Shown here in pieces: positions 54,488-62,474 of a DNA stretch of 64,000 nt. Numbering within the stretch: the stretch's first letter is position 1; every line of letters starts with the position of its first letter. Position numbers and translations under genes: made by a program. This DNA is from Pseudotabrizicola alkalilacus (GTDB taxonomy: Bacteria > Pseudomonadota > Alphaproteobacteria > Rhodobacterales > Rhodobacteraceae), in NCBI RefSeq assembly GCF_003443995.1, contig NZ_QWEY01000004.1, positions 248,001 through 312,000 of the forward strand, written 5' to 3'. The notes below the pieces were generated by a model. That model did no database searches. It had not been told where the DNA came from and worked only from the letters and a program-made list of their open reading frames with translations.

Positions 54488-55825
54488 ATGCCGCATCATG
54501 TAACGGCGCGGATCAGGGTCGGGGCCATACGCCCGGCCCTGATACTGGCGGCCGCGTGTCTGCTTTCGGCCTGTCTGGGCGAAGGCATGCCCGGCGTAAC
54601 CAAGATGGGGTTCGGCGCGGGAAAATCCCCCGCCGACCCTGCCGCGCCTGTCTTGTCCGCACAGGGTGCGGTCCGGTCGGCCCTGATTGCCGATCTGCAG
54701 TCCCGGCGGTCGGTTCTGCCGCCGGATGGCCCGTTTGCGGCTGTCGCAGCCGCTGTGACAGAGGCTGGCGCAGGCGTGGCCGCAGCCGAGTTGCGCGTTG
54801 CGCAACTGCGGGCAGAGGCGAAGGCCAGAAACTGGCTGCCGCGCATTGGGCCTTCGGCCAATCTGACATCGCTTGGCGCTTTGGCGGCGTCTATTCTGCT
54901 GGAACAGACTCTGTTTGATAACGGCAAGCGCAAAGCCGAGCGCGCCTATGCTGCTGCTGACGTCGAGGTGGCGGCTGTCACACTGGCAAGCGGCGATAAC
55001 AAACGGGTCTATGATGGCCTGAAACACTATCTGACGGCAGAGCGCGCCCGTGAGCAGGCGGCGGTTGCCGCACGCGCGGTCACGCGCCTGACCGAGTTTG
55101 AGCGCATCATGGCACTGCGGGTCGATGGCGGGCTGTCTGACAGGTCAGAGCAGCGGGTGCTGTCGCAAAAGCTGGCAGAGATGCAGGCCAGCCTGGTGGC
55201 TGACCGGCAGGCCGGGCTGACCGCAATGGCGGAACTGACGGCCATGACAACGCGCGATCTAAGCCGACTGTCGGGTCTGCAAAGCCTTCCGCCTGATCAG
55301 ACCGTGCCGGAGCCACTGGCCGTCATGCGCGCCCGTGGCGAGGCCGCACGTACCATCGCCGAAGCGGAGATGGCGAAGGCTGATATGCTGCCGGGCCTGA
55401 CGGCAAGCGCCGCGATTGGCAAGGGCGGGGTCGACGGTGGTCTGGGTCTGAATGGCGGCGCGTTCGGGTTTGGCTCGGGTGCCGAGCGCGCGGCACTGAA
55501 TGCAACCGGCGACCTTGTCGGGCGCCGCATTGCGCAGGCCGCCGAAGACACCGAGCGCCGCATCATCGCCTTGCAGCGTGACATGCAAAGCACGCTGAGC
55601 CGGGAAGCGCAGGGCGCAGAGGTGTTGCGGCAGACCGGAAACAACCTGACCCTGTTCACTGAACAGTACAAGGTGGGGCGCCGCACCCTTCTGGAACTGG
55701 TGCAACAATACGAAAGTTTTGCCCGGATCGAGCGGGAACAGGTGGCGCTGAAATACATCGCCACCGACCTTCGGCTGCAAATTGCCCTTGAACGCGGGGT
55801 TCTGGTGGACGGGGCGCGCATGTGA
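54488..55825 (+). CDS. TolC-family outer-membrane protein, lipoprotein (LapE-like)
   Basis: A 445-residue outer-membrane efflux protein with a lipoprotein signal: lipobox LLSAC with the modified Cys at residue 29. Long amphipathic helices rich in A, E, R and Q (residues ~90-130, 155-235, 350-440) match the TolC coiled-coil barrel. It lies 14 bases after the adhesin and ends in a GTGA overlap with the ABC gene, so it is the outer-membrane channel of this system. It is shorter than many TolC proteins and the middle part is glycine-rich. Confidence 0.85.
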   Translation: MPHHVTARIRVGAIRPALILAAACLLSACLGEGMPGVTKMGFGAGKSPADPAAPVLSAQGAVRSALIADLQSRRSVLPPDGPFAAVAAAVTEAGAGVAAAELRVAQLRAEAKARNWLPRIGPSANLTSLGALAASILLEQTLFDNGKRKAERAYAAADVEVAAVTLASGDNKRVYDGLKHYLTAERAREQAAVAARAVTRLTEFERIMALRVDGGLSDRSEQRVLSQKLAEMQASLVADRQAGLTAMAELTAMTTRDLSRLSGLQSLPPDQTVPEPLAVMRARGEAARTIAEAEMAKADMLPGLTASAAIGKGGVDGGLGLNGGAFGFGSGAERAALNATGDLVGRRIAQAAEDTERRIIALQRDMQSTLSREAQGAEVLRQTGNNLTLFTEQYKVGRRTLLELVQQYESFARIEREQVALKYIATDLRLQIALERGVLVDGARM

Positions 55826-58062
55826 CCAGTGACCGGGTGGTATCTTTTGACATGAATGCGGGCAGGGTGGCCTCGGCCAGCCCTGCCGTATCACGTCCGG
55901 CCCCTCCGGTCCCGCCTGCCCGCGCGGAACACGCCAGTCGTGCGATGCACCGTGCGCGGCTGGCAAGTGTCTATGCCGGCGTTCTGGGGGTCGAGGTGGC
56001 GGCCGCCGACCTGCTGGAGCATATCCGGATCGCTGCGGGAACGGCGATGCCGGGTCTGGATGAAATCTGCACCGGGTTGCGGCACTGCGGGCTGACGGCC
56101 GTGGTTGAGAAGACCGCAAGCCCCAACGCCGCGCATTGGCCTGCTCTGGCCGAGATGACATCCGGTCAGGTTGTTCTGGTGCTGGCCGAGGGCCCGCATG
56201 GGCTGGAGATTTACGATCCCAGCGTTGCGGATGGTCGGGCCGAAGTAGAGTGGGCAGAGTTCAACAGTGTCTACACGGGCAGAATTCTGCGCGCACGTAC
56301 CACGATGGCTGAGCTTGAAACCCGCCACACGCCAAAATCTGGCGCGCATTGGTTCTGGGGGGAATTCAGCCGGTACAAGCGCCAGTTGCTGGAGGTGGCG
56401 GCGGGGTCGCTTTTCGCCAATCTGCTCGCCGTTTCGGTCGCACTGTTTTCGTTGCAGGTCTACGACCGCGTGATCCCGCATCAATCAGAGCCGACACTCT
56501 GGGTTCTGGCACTCGGCGCAATGCTGGCGATCGTGCTCGAAGGCATGCTCAAGGGCGCGCGGTCAGGCCTGATGGACATGACCGGGCGTCGCATCGAGTT
56601 GGTGGTGCAGGATCGGCTGATGGCGCGGCTTTTGGGCATGAAAGCCAACCCGCACGAACGCCGCCCCAGTCAGCTGTTCAACGCCATGCGCGAATTCGGG
56701 TCGGTGCGGGAGTTTTTCACCGCCTCGACCATCGGCACCATTGCCGATCTGCCGTTTATCCTGATCTTTCTGGCGCTTGTCGCGACAATTGGCGGAAATC
56801 TGGTCTGGGTGCTGATCCTGGGCGGTATTCTGATGGTACTGCCCGGATTTTTGCTGCGCGGCAGGATGGTTGAGATGACAAAGGCCAGTCAGGGGGCCAC
56901 CGCCAGACAGGCCAAACTGCTGTATGAGGCCGTGTTCGAGACGGAAACCGTTGTAATCACCCGCGGAGAAGACCGGATAAAGCGGCTTTGGGCGGAACTG
57001 GTGACCCTGAATGCGGTCAAGTCCTCTGAGCAGCGCAAGCTGACATCCTTGCTGACCTATTGGGCGCAGGGGGTGCAGCAGGCAACTTATGTCGGCGCGG
57101 TCATGGTTGGCACCTTCATGGTGTTTGCCGGTGATTTTACCGTGGGCACCATCATTGCCATCGGCATCCTGACCGGGCGGACCCTTGGCCCGCTGGCGCA
57201 GCTTTCCGCCACCATGGCACGCTGGTCCAACGTCAAAGGCGCGCTGGAAGCGCTGGAGGCGATTGCCGATGCCAGACAGGCCGAGGATACCGGGCGCAAA
57301 TACCTTCGCCGCGAAAAGCTGACGGGGGCCTATGAGCTGCGGAGCCTGGAGTTCCGCTATGACCCGACGTCGTCGCCCACCGTCGATATTACCGCACTTG
57401 CAATTCCCGCCGGGCAGCACATCGCGGTTCTGGGCACCAACGGCTCGGGCAAATCGACCCTGCTCCGGCTGTTGGCGGGTTTGTACGACCCCACCTCGGG
57501 GCGGGTGCTGATTGACGGGGTTGATCTGGGGCAGGTGCATCCGCGCGATTTGCGCCGGGGCATCGGCTATCTGGGGCAAGAGGTGCGGCTGTTTGCCGGA
57601 ACCTTGCGCGACAACCTGAACACCACCCAGCTGGAACGGGATGATGACCGCCTGCTAGACGCGCTCGATTTCGCAGGGCTGGGCCAGTTTGTGCGCAATC
57701 ACCCGCGTGGGCTGGATCTGGAAATCAAGGAAATGGGCGAGGGCCTGTCGGTTGGTCAGCGCCAGTCACTGGGCTGGGCGCGGATCTGGCTGCAAGACCC
57801 TGCCGTTGCCATTCTGGACGAACCCACCGCCGCGCTGGATCAGACACTGGAAACCACGCTGGTCAGCCGCTTGCGGATCTGGCTGGAAGGCCGGACGGCG
57901 ATCATCGCCACGCACCGGGTGCCGATTTTGCAACTGACGACGCGCACGCTTATTTTGCAGAACGGCAAGCTGGCCGTTGACGGGCCGCGCGATGCTGTTT
58001 TGGCCCATCTGATGAAGGCGCAGCCTCAGACGGCGGCCATGGTCGGGGGCAGCGCATCATGA
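55822..58062 (+). CDS. type I secretion ABC transporter with degenerate C39-like domain (LapB-like)
   Basis: A 746-residue exporter. Residues ~45-165 form a C39-peptidase-like domain without the catalytic Cys near its start, so it can bind but not cleave the substrate (CLD type, as in LapB/HlyB). Six membrane helices follow (~195-490), with the type I motif LFSLQVYDRVIPHQSEPTLW. The ATPase has a Walker A of GTNGSGKST, signature LSVGQRQ in place of LSGGQ, and Walker B VAILDEPTAALD. The start is the GTG at 55822. It is coupled to the HlyD-type gene by ATGA. Confidence 0.92.
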   Translation: MTSDRVVSFDMNAGRVASASPAVSRPAPPVPPARAEHASRAMHRARLASVYAGVLGVEVAAADLLEHIRIAAGTAMPGLDEICTGLRHCGLTAVVEKTASPNAAHWPALAEMTSGQVVLVLAEGPHGLEIYDPSVADGRAEVEWAEFNSVYTGRILRARTTMAELETRHTPKSGAHWFWGEFSRYKRQLLEVAAGSLFANLLAVSVALFSLQVYDRVIPHQSEPTLWVLALGAMLAIVLEGMLKGARSGLMDMTGRRIELVVQDRLMARLLGMKANPHERRPSQLFNAMREFGSVREFFTASTIGTIADLPFILIFLALVATIGGNLVWVLILGGILMVLPGFLLRGRMVEMTKASQGATARQAKLLYEAVFETETVVITRGEDRIKRLWAELVTLNAVKSSEQRKLTSLLTYWAQGVQQATYVGAVMVGTFMVFAGDFTVGTIIAIGILTGRTLGPLAQLSATMARWSNVKGALEALEAIADARQAEDTGRKYLRREKLTGAYELRSLEFRYDPTSSPTVDITALAIPAGQHIAVLGTNGSGKSTLLRLLAGLYDPTSGRVLIDGVDLGQVHPRDLRRGIGYLGQEVRLFAGTLRDNLNTTQLERDDDRLLDALDFAGLGQFVRNHPRGLDLEIKEMGEGLSVGQRQSLGWARIWLQDPAVAILDEPTAALDQTLETTLVSRLRIWLEGRTAIIATHRVPILQLTTRTLILQNGKLAVDGPRDAVLAHLMKAQPQTAAMVGGSAS

Positions 58063-59234
58063 CCACCTTTGACCATGGGCTTGATCAACGGATGCGCGGG
58101 CCGTCGTTGACGATCTGGTTGATCGGGCTGGCGATCGGCGTCTTCCTCCTCTGGGCGTCCTTTGCCTGGCTGGCCGAGATCATCCGGGCCGAAGGGCAGG
58201 TGGTGTCGTCATCGCGCCCACAGATCATCCAAAACCTGGAGGGCGGCATTCTGGCCGAGTTGCACGTTTCCGAAGGCGATACGGTCGAGCCGGGCCAAAC
58301 CCTCGCCCGGCTTTATGGCACACAATACCAATCCGCCGTTGATGATCTGAGCGATCAGATTTCCACGCTGGAGGCCCGCAAACTGCGGCTGGAGGCAGAG
58401 CTTGCGGGCAAGTCCGATTTTGCGGTGGCAGATGAGATTGCCCAAAGGGTGCCGGATGTGGTTGCCTCAGAGCGTGCACTGCTGTCTGCGCGGATGACCG
58501 AACAGGCGGCGCGGGTGGCGGGGGCCAAGGCGGTGCTGACGCAGGCGCAAAAGGAACGCGAGCTGCTGGAGCGGATGTATGAGCAGGAGATCGCCCCGCT
58601 GATCGAGGTAACGCGCGCCCGCAAGGCCGCCTCGGACGCCGAGGCGCAGCTGTCAGAGGCCCGCACCATGGCAGAGCTGGACCGGGCCAATACCTATTCC
58701 GAAACCCAGGGTCAGCTTGCCTCGCTCCGGCAGCGGCTGAAACAGGCGCAGGATCAGTTGTCGCGCACCGAACTGGTCGCGCCGATGCGGGGCGTGGTGA
58801 ACAAACTGTCGCTGACCACCATCGGCGGTGTCGTGCGCCCCGGCGAAGAGATCCTGCAGATCATCCCGCTGGACGAGGAGCTGTTTGTCGAGGCCCGCGT
58901 CAAACCGCGTGATATCGCACAGGTCAGGCTGGGTCAGGCGGCGACGGTCAAGCTGTCGGCCTATGATTACACGATTTATGGCAGCCTGCAGGCAGAGGTT
59001 ACCTTTGTCTCTGCCGACACCTTCAAGGATGAACGCGCCCGCACACCCGACGGCGACCCGCATTACAAGGTGACTTTGCGGGTGGACCAGACCCACCTGA
59101 CCGCACGTCAGAAATCGCTGCAAATCCGTCCCGGCATGCAGGCTACGGTGGAGTTGCAGACCGGCGGCAAGACCATCCTTACCTATTTGACCAAACCGCT
59201 TTACAAGGCAAACGAGGCGTTGCGGGAACGCTAG
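58059..59234 (+). CDS. HlyD-family type I secretion adaptor (LapC-like)
   Basis: A 391-residue periplasmic adaptor with one membrane helix (residues ~18-40), the lipoyl half motif RPQIIQNLEGGILAELHVSE typical of the LapC branch, a coiled-coil region (~95-235) and the second half RTELVAPMRGVVNKLSL. It bridges the ABC exporter and the TolC-like channel. It is the last host gene before the tRNA-fragment junction at 59296. Confidence 0.93.
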   Translation: MTTFDHGLDQRMRGPSLTIWLIGLAIGVFLLWASFAWLAEIIRAEGQVVSSSRPQIIQNLEGGILAELHVSEGDTVEPGQTLARLYGTQYQSAVDDLSDQISTLEARKLRLEAELAGKSDFAVADEIAQRVPDVVASERALLSARMTEQAARVAGAKAVLTQAQKERELLERMYEQEIAPLIEVTRARKAASDAEAQLSEARTMAELDRANTYSETQGQLASLRQRLKQAQDQLSRTELVAPMRGVVNKLSLTTIGGVVRPGEEILQIIPLDEELFVEARVKPRDIAQVRLGQAATVKLSAYDYTIYGSLQAEVTFVSADTFKDERARTPDGDPHYKVTLRVDQTHLTARQKSLQIRPGMQATVELQTGGKTILTYLTKPLYKANEALRER

Positions 59235-59295
59235 ACAAAGCCGCGAAGCTGACGGCTTTCACAAGGCAAACTCTCATCGAATGGGAGGAGGGAAG

Positions 59296-59334
59296 TGGTG
59301 CCGCAGAAGGGACTCGAACCCCCGACCCCATCAT
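59296..59334 (-). tRNA. 3' fragment of tRNA-Thr(CGU), probable attachment-site copy
   Basis: Read leftward, the anticodon-stem 3' strand ATGATGG, variable loop, T-arm with GGGGGTTCGAGTCCC, acceptor strand CTGCGGC, discriminator A and encoded CCA are present, as in tRNA-Thr(CGU). The D-arm and the 5' acceptor strand (which should read GCCGCAG) are missing: the DNA on the right diverges inside the anticodon loop. It is therefore not a functional tRNA, but the displaced end left when an element integrated into the gene. Confidence 0.75.
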
Positions 59335-59734
59335 ATCGAATGACACGGTCAACCGCTGCAACCGCTTGATAACTAAGTGCCTGGGTCATGGATCAGGTTG
59401 TGACGGCGCGCGCTTTACAAGTCAGACACGCCACGGGCGGGATCGACCCCCTTTCTGAGAGCGCACCACCCCGGCCCCCGCAAAGATAGAAGATCACACT
59501 TCGCCAAATCCCCCACCACCGCCCCTACATCGTCAAACCCTGGCAAATCCCCGCAGAGCGCGTCGTCTCTGCCCATGCTCCCACGTCCACCTCAACTCTC
59601 GGTTGCAGCCAACTCGGGATAGGACCGATCATCACGACGTCGGCTAGGCCGCGATCTTTTCCTGGAGCCCAGGGGAGTAGTGGTTGTTCACCGGCTGCTG
59701 CTCCCCACCCCGGAAACCTTGGAAAGGTCCAACG
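59335..59734. other. non-coding left end of the integrated element
   Basis: About 400 bases with no supportable gene: short overlapping frames only, no integrase and no complete RNA gene. Recombinase arm sites would be expected next to the tRNA fragment, but I see no convincing set of direct repeats. The GGAAAGG at 59721-59727 is the ribosome site of the next gene. Confidence 0.6.
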
Positions 59735-60124
59735 ATGCCCACTGACAATGACGCCCAAGCGAAAGCCTTGGTCGCGGCGCTCGCGCCCCTGATTGCGGAA
59801 GCGATCATCCCCCAGCTCACGGCCAAAGTTGAGGATCAGGTCCGCGGAATCGCCGCGAAAAACTCCGAACTTTTGGACAAGCTCCACAACGTCACGAAGG
59901 ACAAAGAAATCGCCGACAAGATCGCCGCAAGCGATGCCTTGGCCGCGAAGACCGCAGCCCTCCTGGAAACAGCCAAGAAGCCCGACGGCCTGACCGACTT
60001 TCGCAAGGTCGGTAATCCTGTCCGCATCAGCCGCGCCGATGCGCGCGACGTCGCGCTTTACCGCCGTGCGAAGGACCTCGCGCAGAGCCAGAAAGTCCCG
60101 CTCGAGATCGTCGGGGAGGACTGA
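59735..60124 (+). CDS. hypothetical phage-type protein
   Basis: A 129-residue acidic and lysine-rich protein with strongly helical composition (IAEAIIPQLTAKVEDQVRGI; DKEIADKIAASDALAAKTAA), probably a coiled coil, and a more basic C-terminal part. I recognise no family. GGAAAGG lies eight bases before the ATG at 59735. The stop overlaps the start of the next gene (TGATG), so it is the first gene of the terminase operon; a packaging accessory or head-related role is possible but unsupported. Confidence 0.75.
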   Translation: MPTDNDAQAKALVAALAPLIAEAIIPQLTAKVEDQVRGIAAKNSELLDKLHNVTKDKEIADKIAASDALAAKTAALLETAKKPDGLTDFRKVGNPVRISRADARDVALYRRAKDLAQSQKVPLEIVGED

Positions 60125-60765
60125 TGCCTCCCGCCCCCACCAAGCATAAGCCCGGTCCAAAGCCGAAAGTCAAAGGCGGGTCCGTCGTGGGCCAGGGCTT
60201 TGGGACGGGCAGGCTTCACAAGCTGGCCCTGCTGCCCGACGACAAGCGCGAACACTACACCCGCGAGATCATCCTGGGCCGCATGTCGATGCTGCAAGCC
60301 AGCCGGGAACTCGGCGTGTCCGACATGTCGGTTGCGCGCTTCATCACAACGATCCCCGACGAGGTGCGCCTTGCCATCCTCGCGCAGGCTTTCCACGACA
60401 CGAAGGTCCAGGGGGCCTTGAAGAACGCGGCCATTGCAAACGAGTTCGGGGACGACGTGGACCAGGACCTCAAGTGGGTCCTGAAACAGCTCAAGGCACT
60501 GTTCGAGGGTGCCAATGGCGACGACGAGAAGCTGCTGAAACTCGGCACGTTGAAAGAGGTGCGCGCCTCCCTAATGGCCCTGGCAGAGCTTCACGGAAAG
60601 CTAAACAAGAAAATCGACATCCACCTGAACCTGAACGAGTCACCCCAGTTCATCAAACTGCGCCAGATTATTCTCACTGTCCTGGATCGACACCCGGAGG
60701 CAAAGGCCGACTTCTTGGACGAGATGCGGGTCTTGAAAGTCATGGACCATGTGGTGCCTGCATGA
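60124..60765 (+). CDS. probable phage terminase small subunit
   Basis: A 213-residue protein. The first ~30 residues are basic and proline/lysine-rich (KHKPGPKPKVKGG); a helix-turn-helix follows (residues ~48-75, MSMLQASRELGVSDMSVARF), then long helices. DNA-binding N-terminus, helical oligomerisation region and position directly before a terminase ATPase gene fit a small terminase (pac/cos recognition). It overlaps both neighbours (TGATG before, ATGA after). The call rests mainly on position. Confidence 0.6.
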   Translation: MPPAPTKHKPGPKPKVKGGSVVGQGFGTGRLHKLALLPDDKREHYTREIILGRMSMLQASRELGVSDMSVARFITTIPDEVRLAILAQAFHDTKVQGALKNAAIANEFGDDVDQDLKWVLKQLKALFEGANGDDEKLLKLGTLKEVRASLMALAELHGKLNKKIDIHLNLNESPQFIKLRQIILTVLDRHPEAKADFLDEMRVLKVMDHVVPA

Positions 60766-61538
60766 TCGAAGACCGCGCCCTCCTGGAATACATGCGCGGC
60801 CTGGCCGTCGGCCTCGACCCCGTCGAGCGGTTCCGGCTGACCGTCGGGGAACCCGACGATTGGCAGAAGGTTCTCCTGCGCACTGATCCCCGTTTAAACG
60901 ACGCAGACCGACTGGTTCTTGCCCTGTGCGGGCGACAGTCGGGGAAATCAACGTCAGCGGGTGGCCTCGCCTATGACGACTTCTCGCGCGGCAAGATGGT
61001 CATTTTGACGGCACCCAGCCTTCGGCAGAGTACCGAGTTGTTCCGACGCATCCTTGAGTACAAGAACTCGGACCCTTCCTGCCCGCCTATCGTGCGCCAG
61101 ACGCAGACCGAACTCGAGGCGCACCCGTCGCATGGGGGTCGGATCATAGTCGTCCCGGCCACAGATCAGGCGCGGGGCATGACGGCAGACACGATCATCG
61201 CGGATGAAGCTTGCTTCCTGGACGACGATGCCCTGACCGCCTTCTTTCCTATGCGAAAGGAATCGGGTCGCATCTTCCTTTTGAGCACCCCCAACAAGCC
61301 GTCAGGCTTCTTCTTCGACTCCTGGATGGGCGGCAAGCAGATCACGCGCATCACTGCGCGGTCAATCGACATTCCCCGCCGTGCCGCTCAAGTCGCCTTC
61401 GACAAGGCAACCATGTCCGACACGACATTCCGTCGGGAGCATTTGTGCGAGTTCGTCGGGGCAGGCACACCCCTGATCTCCTGGGAGACGCTCGACCGCA
61501 CGAGCAACCCGAACGTCAACGCACTGGAACTGGCATGA
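60762..61538 (+). CDS. terminase large subunit, ATPase domain only
   Basis: A 258-residue packaging ATPase: Walker A-like GRQSGKST (residues ~56-63) in LALCGRQSGKSTSAGGLAYD, Walker B TIIADEACFLDD (~145-156) with the catalytic acid, and a motif III-type region FLLSTPNKPSGFF. Such a domain normally continues into an RNase-H-like nuclease of about 200 residues; here the frame stops, and the nuclease follows as a separate ORF with an ATGA overlap. It may be a natural two-chain terminase or a frameshift product. Confidence 0.82.
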   Translation: MIEDRALLEYMRGLAVGLDPVERFRLTVGEPDDWQKVLLRTDPRLNDADRLVLALCGRQSGKSTSAGGLAYDDFSRGKMVILTAPSLRQSTELFRRILEYKNSDPSCPPIVRQTQTELEAHPSHGGRIIVVPATDQARGMTADTIIADEACFLDDDALTAFFPMRKESGRIFLLSTPNKPSGFFFDSWMGGKQITRITARSIDIPRRAAQVAFDKATMSDTTFRREHLCEFVGAGTPLISWETLDRTSNPNVNALELA

Positions 61539-62257
61539 CCCCTGACGCCCCGCCCGCCTACCAAATCCTGAAAGACGGGCGTGTCGTCCTGCCATCGAAC
61601 GCGGACCCGGCTGCTGCCGGTCATGTCGTCTATGGCTGGGTCCGTCACCATTGCGGCCTCGACCTTGGGCGCAACGATCCGTCCGCCATCGTCGTCGTCC
61701 GGGACGAGTGCTATCCAGAGTACTCAGGCCGCGGGTTCGAGCAACGCCTTGGGGAACGTCGATGCACGGTCGTTTTCCAGGAATCCATCCAACTGTTCTC
61801 CTACACGGACCTCGCCGATCACGTCGCGCGCAGGCTGGCCCGCATCCCCAACTGGACCTTGGCAATCGACGCGTCGGGCCTTGGCGCGCCTTTCTCATCG
61901 ACCCTGGACCTCGCAGGCATCGAGCATTGGTCGGTCGTGATGACCGCTGGCGCGAACCTGACGAAGAAGGGCAAGCAGGTGACATGCGCCAAAACCCTGC
62001 TGCTGGAGAACATGGCCGTCGGACTCGAGACGCGCGCCCTGACCGTCGCGCATGACCTCAAAGGCAAGCAGGACCTCCTGAACGAGATCGCGACGTTCGA
62101 ACTCGGCACCACCTCCGCTGGGAACCTCGTTCTCCAGGGAGGTGGTAAGGGCCACCATGCCGACCGCGCCATCGCCTTGGCCCTCGCATACCTCAGCGCC
62201 ACCCACCTCGACGGCAACGCGGGACCAGTGCAGAATACCCTGCTCGGCTGGCGTTGA
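61535..62257 (+). CDS. terminase large subunit, RNase-H-like nuclease domain only
   Basis: A 240-residue protein with the layout of the terminase nuclease: first acidic strand CGLDLGRNDPSAIVVV (residues ~40-55), a second acidic site in LAIDASGLGAPF (~108-119) and the third near the end, KGHHADRAIALALAYL. These three Asp residues would bind the two metal ions that cut concatemeric DNA. It has its own ATG in an ATGA overlap with the ATPase ORF, and about 30 leading residues that could be an interaction segment. It ends in a TTGA overlap with a tiny ORF. Confidence 0.78.
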   Translation: MTPDAPPAYQILKDGRVVLPSNADPAAAGHVVYGWVRHHCGLDLGRNDPSAIVVVRDECYPEYSGRGFEQRLGERRCTVVFQESIQLFSYTDLADHVARRLARIPNWTLAIDASGLGAPFSSTLDLAGIEHWSVVMTAGANLTKKGKQVTCAKTLLLENMAVGLETRALTVAHDLKGKQDLLNEIATFELGTTSAGNLVLQGGGKGHHADRAIALALAYLSATHLDGNAGPVQNTLLGWR

Positions 62258-62322
62258 CGTCCCCGGAAATCGCGGTCCTTGTGGGGATCGTCGTCGCGCT
62301 GCTGGTCATGCGGTACTTCTGA
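62254..62322 (+). CDS. putative 22-residue single-helix membrane peptide
   Basis: A short frame from a TTG that overlaps the preceding stop (TTGA). The product is a polar start (TSPE), then about 14 hydrophobic residues (IAVLVGIVVALLVM) and an RYF end, i.e. one membrane helix. The tight stop/start coupling matches its neighbours, which is the only support for translation. It could be a small holin-like or regulatory peptide, or chance. Confidence 0.3.
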   Translation: MTSPEIAVLVGIVVALLVMRYF

Positions 62323-62474
62323 TCACGCCGAACGCATCAGAGCGCCCAGAGAGCCGACGAGCGCTTGGGGTTCACGCGGTCGCCGCACCATCGGTGGGCG
62401 CGATCCCCAAGACAACCGCAGCGCTGCACGTCTCTACTAAGGCCAGTACACTTGGACAACGCTCGGGAGGGACG

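Noticed and set aside
59296-59375. A complete tRNA gene at the island border
   Set aside because: The T-arm and acceptor 3' strand are perfect, but no matching 5' acceptor strand or D-arm follows and the anticodon loop is broken, so only a fragment is called.
60474-60761. Upstream extension of the terminase ATPase frame inside the small-subunit gene
   Set aside because: The in-frame extension reads as Arg/Gly/Pro-rich shadow sequence of the overlapping gene; the ATG at 60762 in the ATGA overlap gives a normal start.
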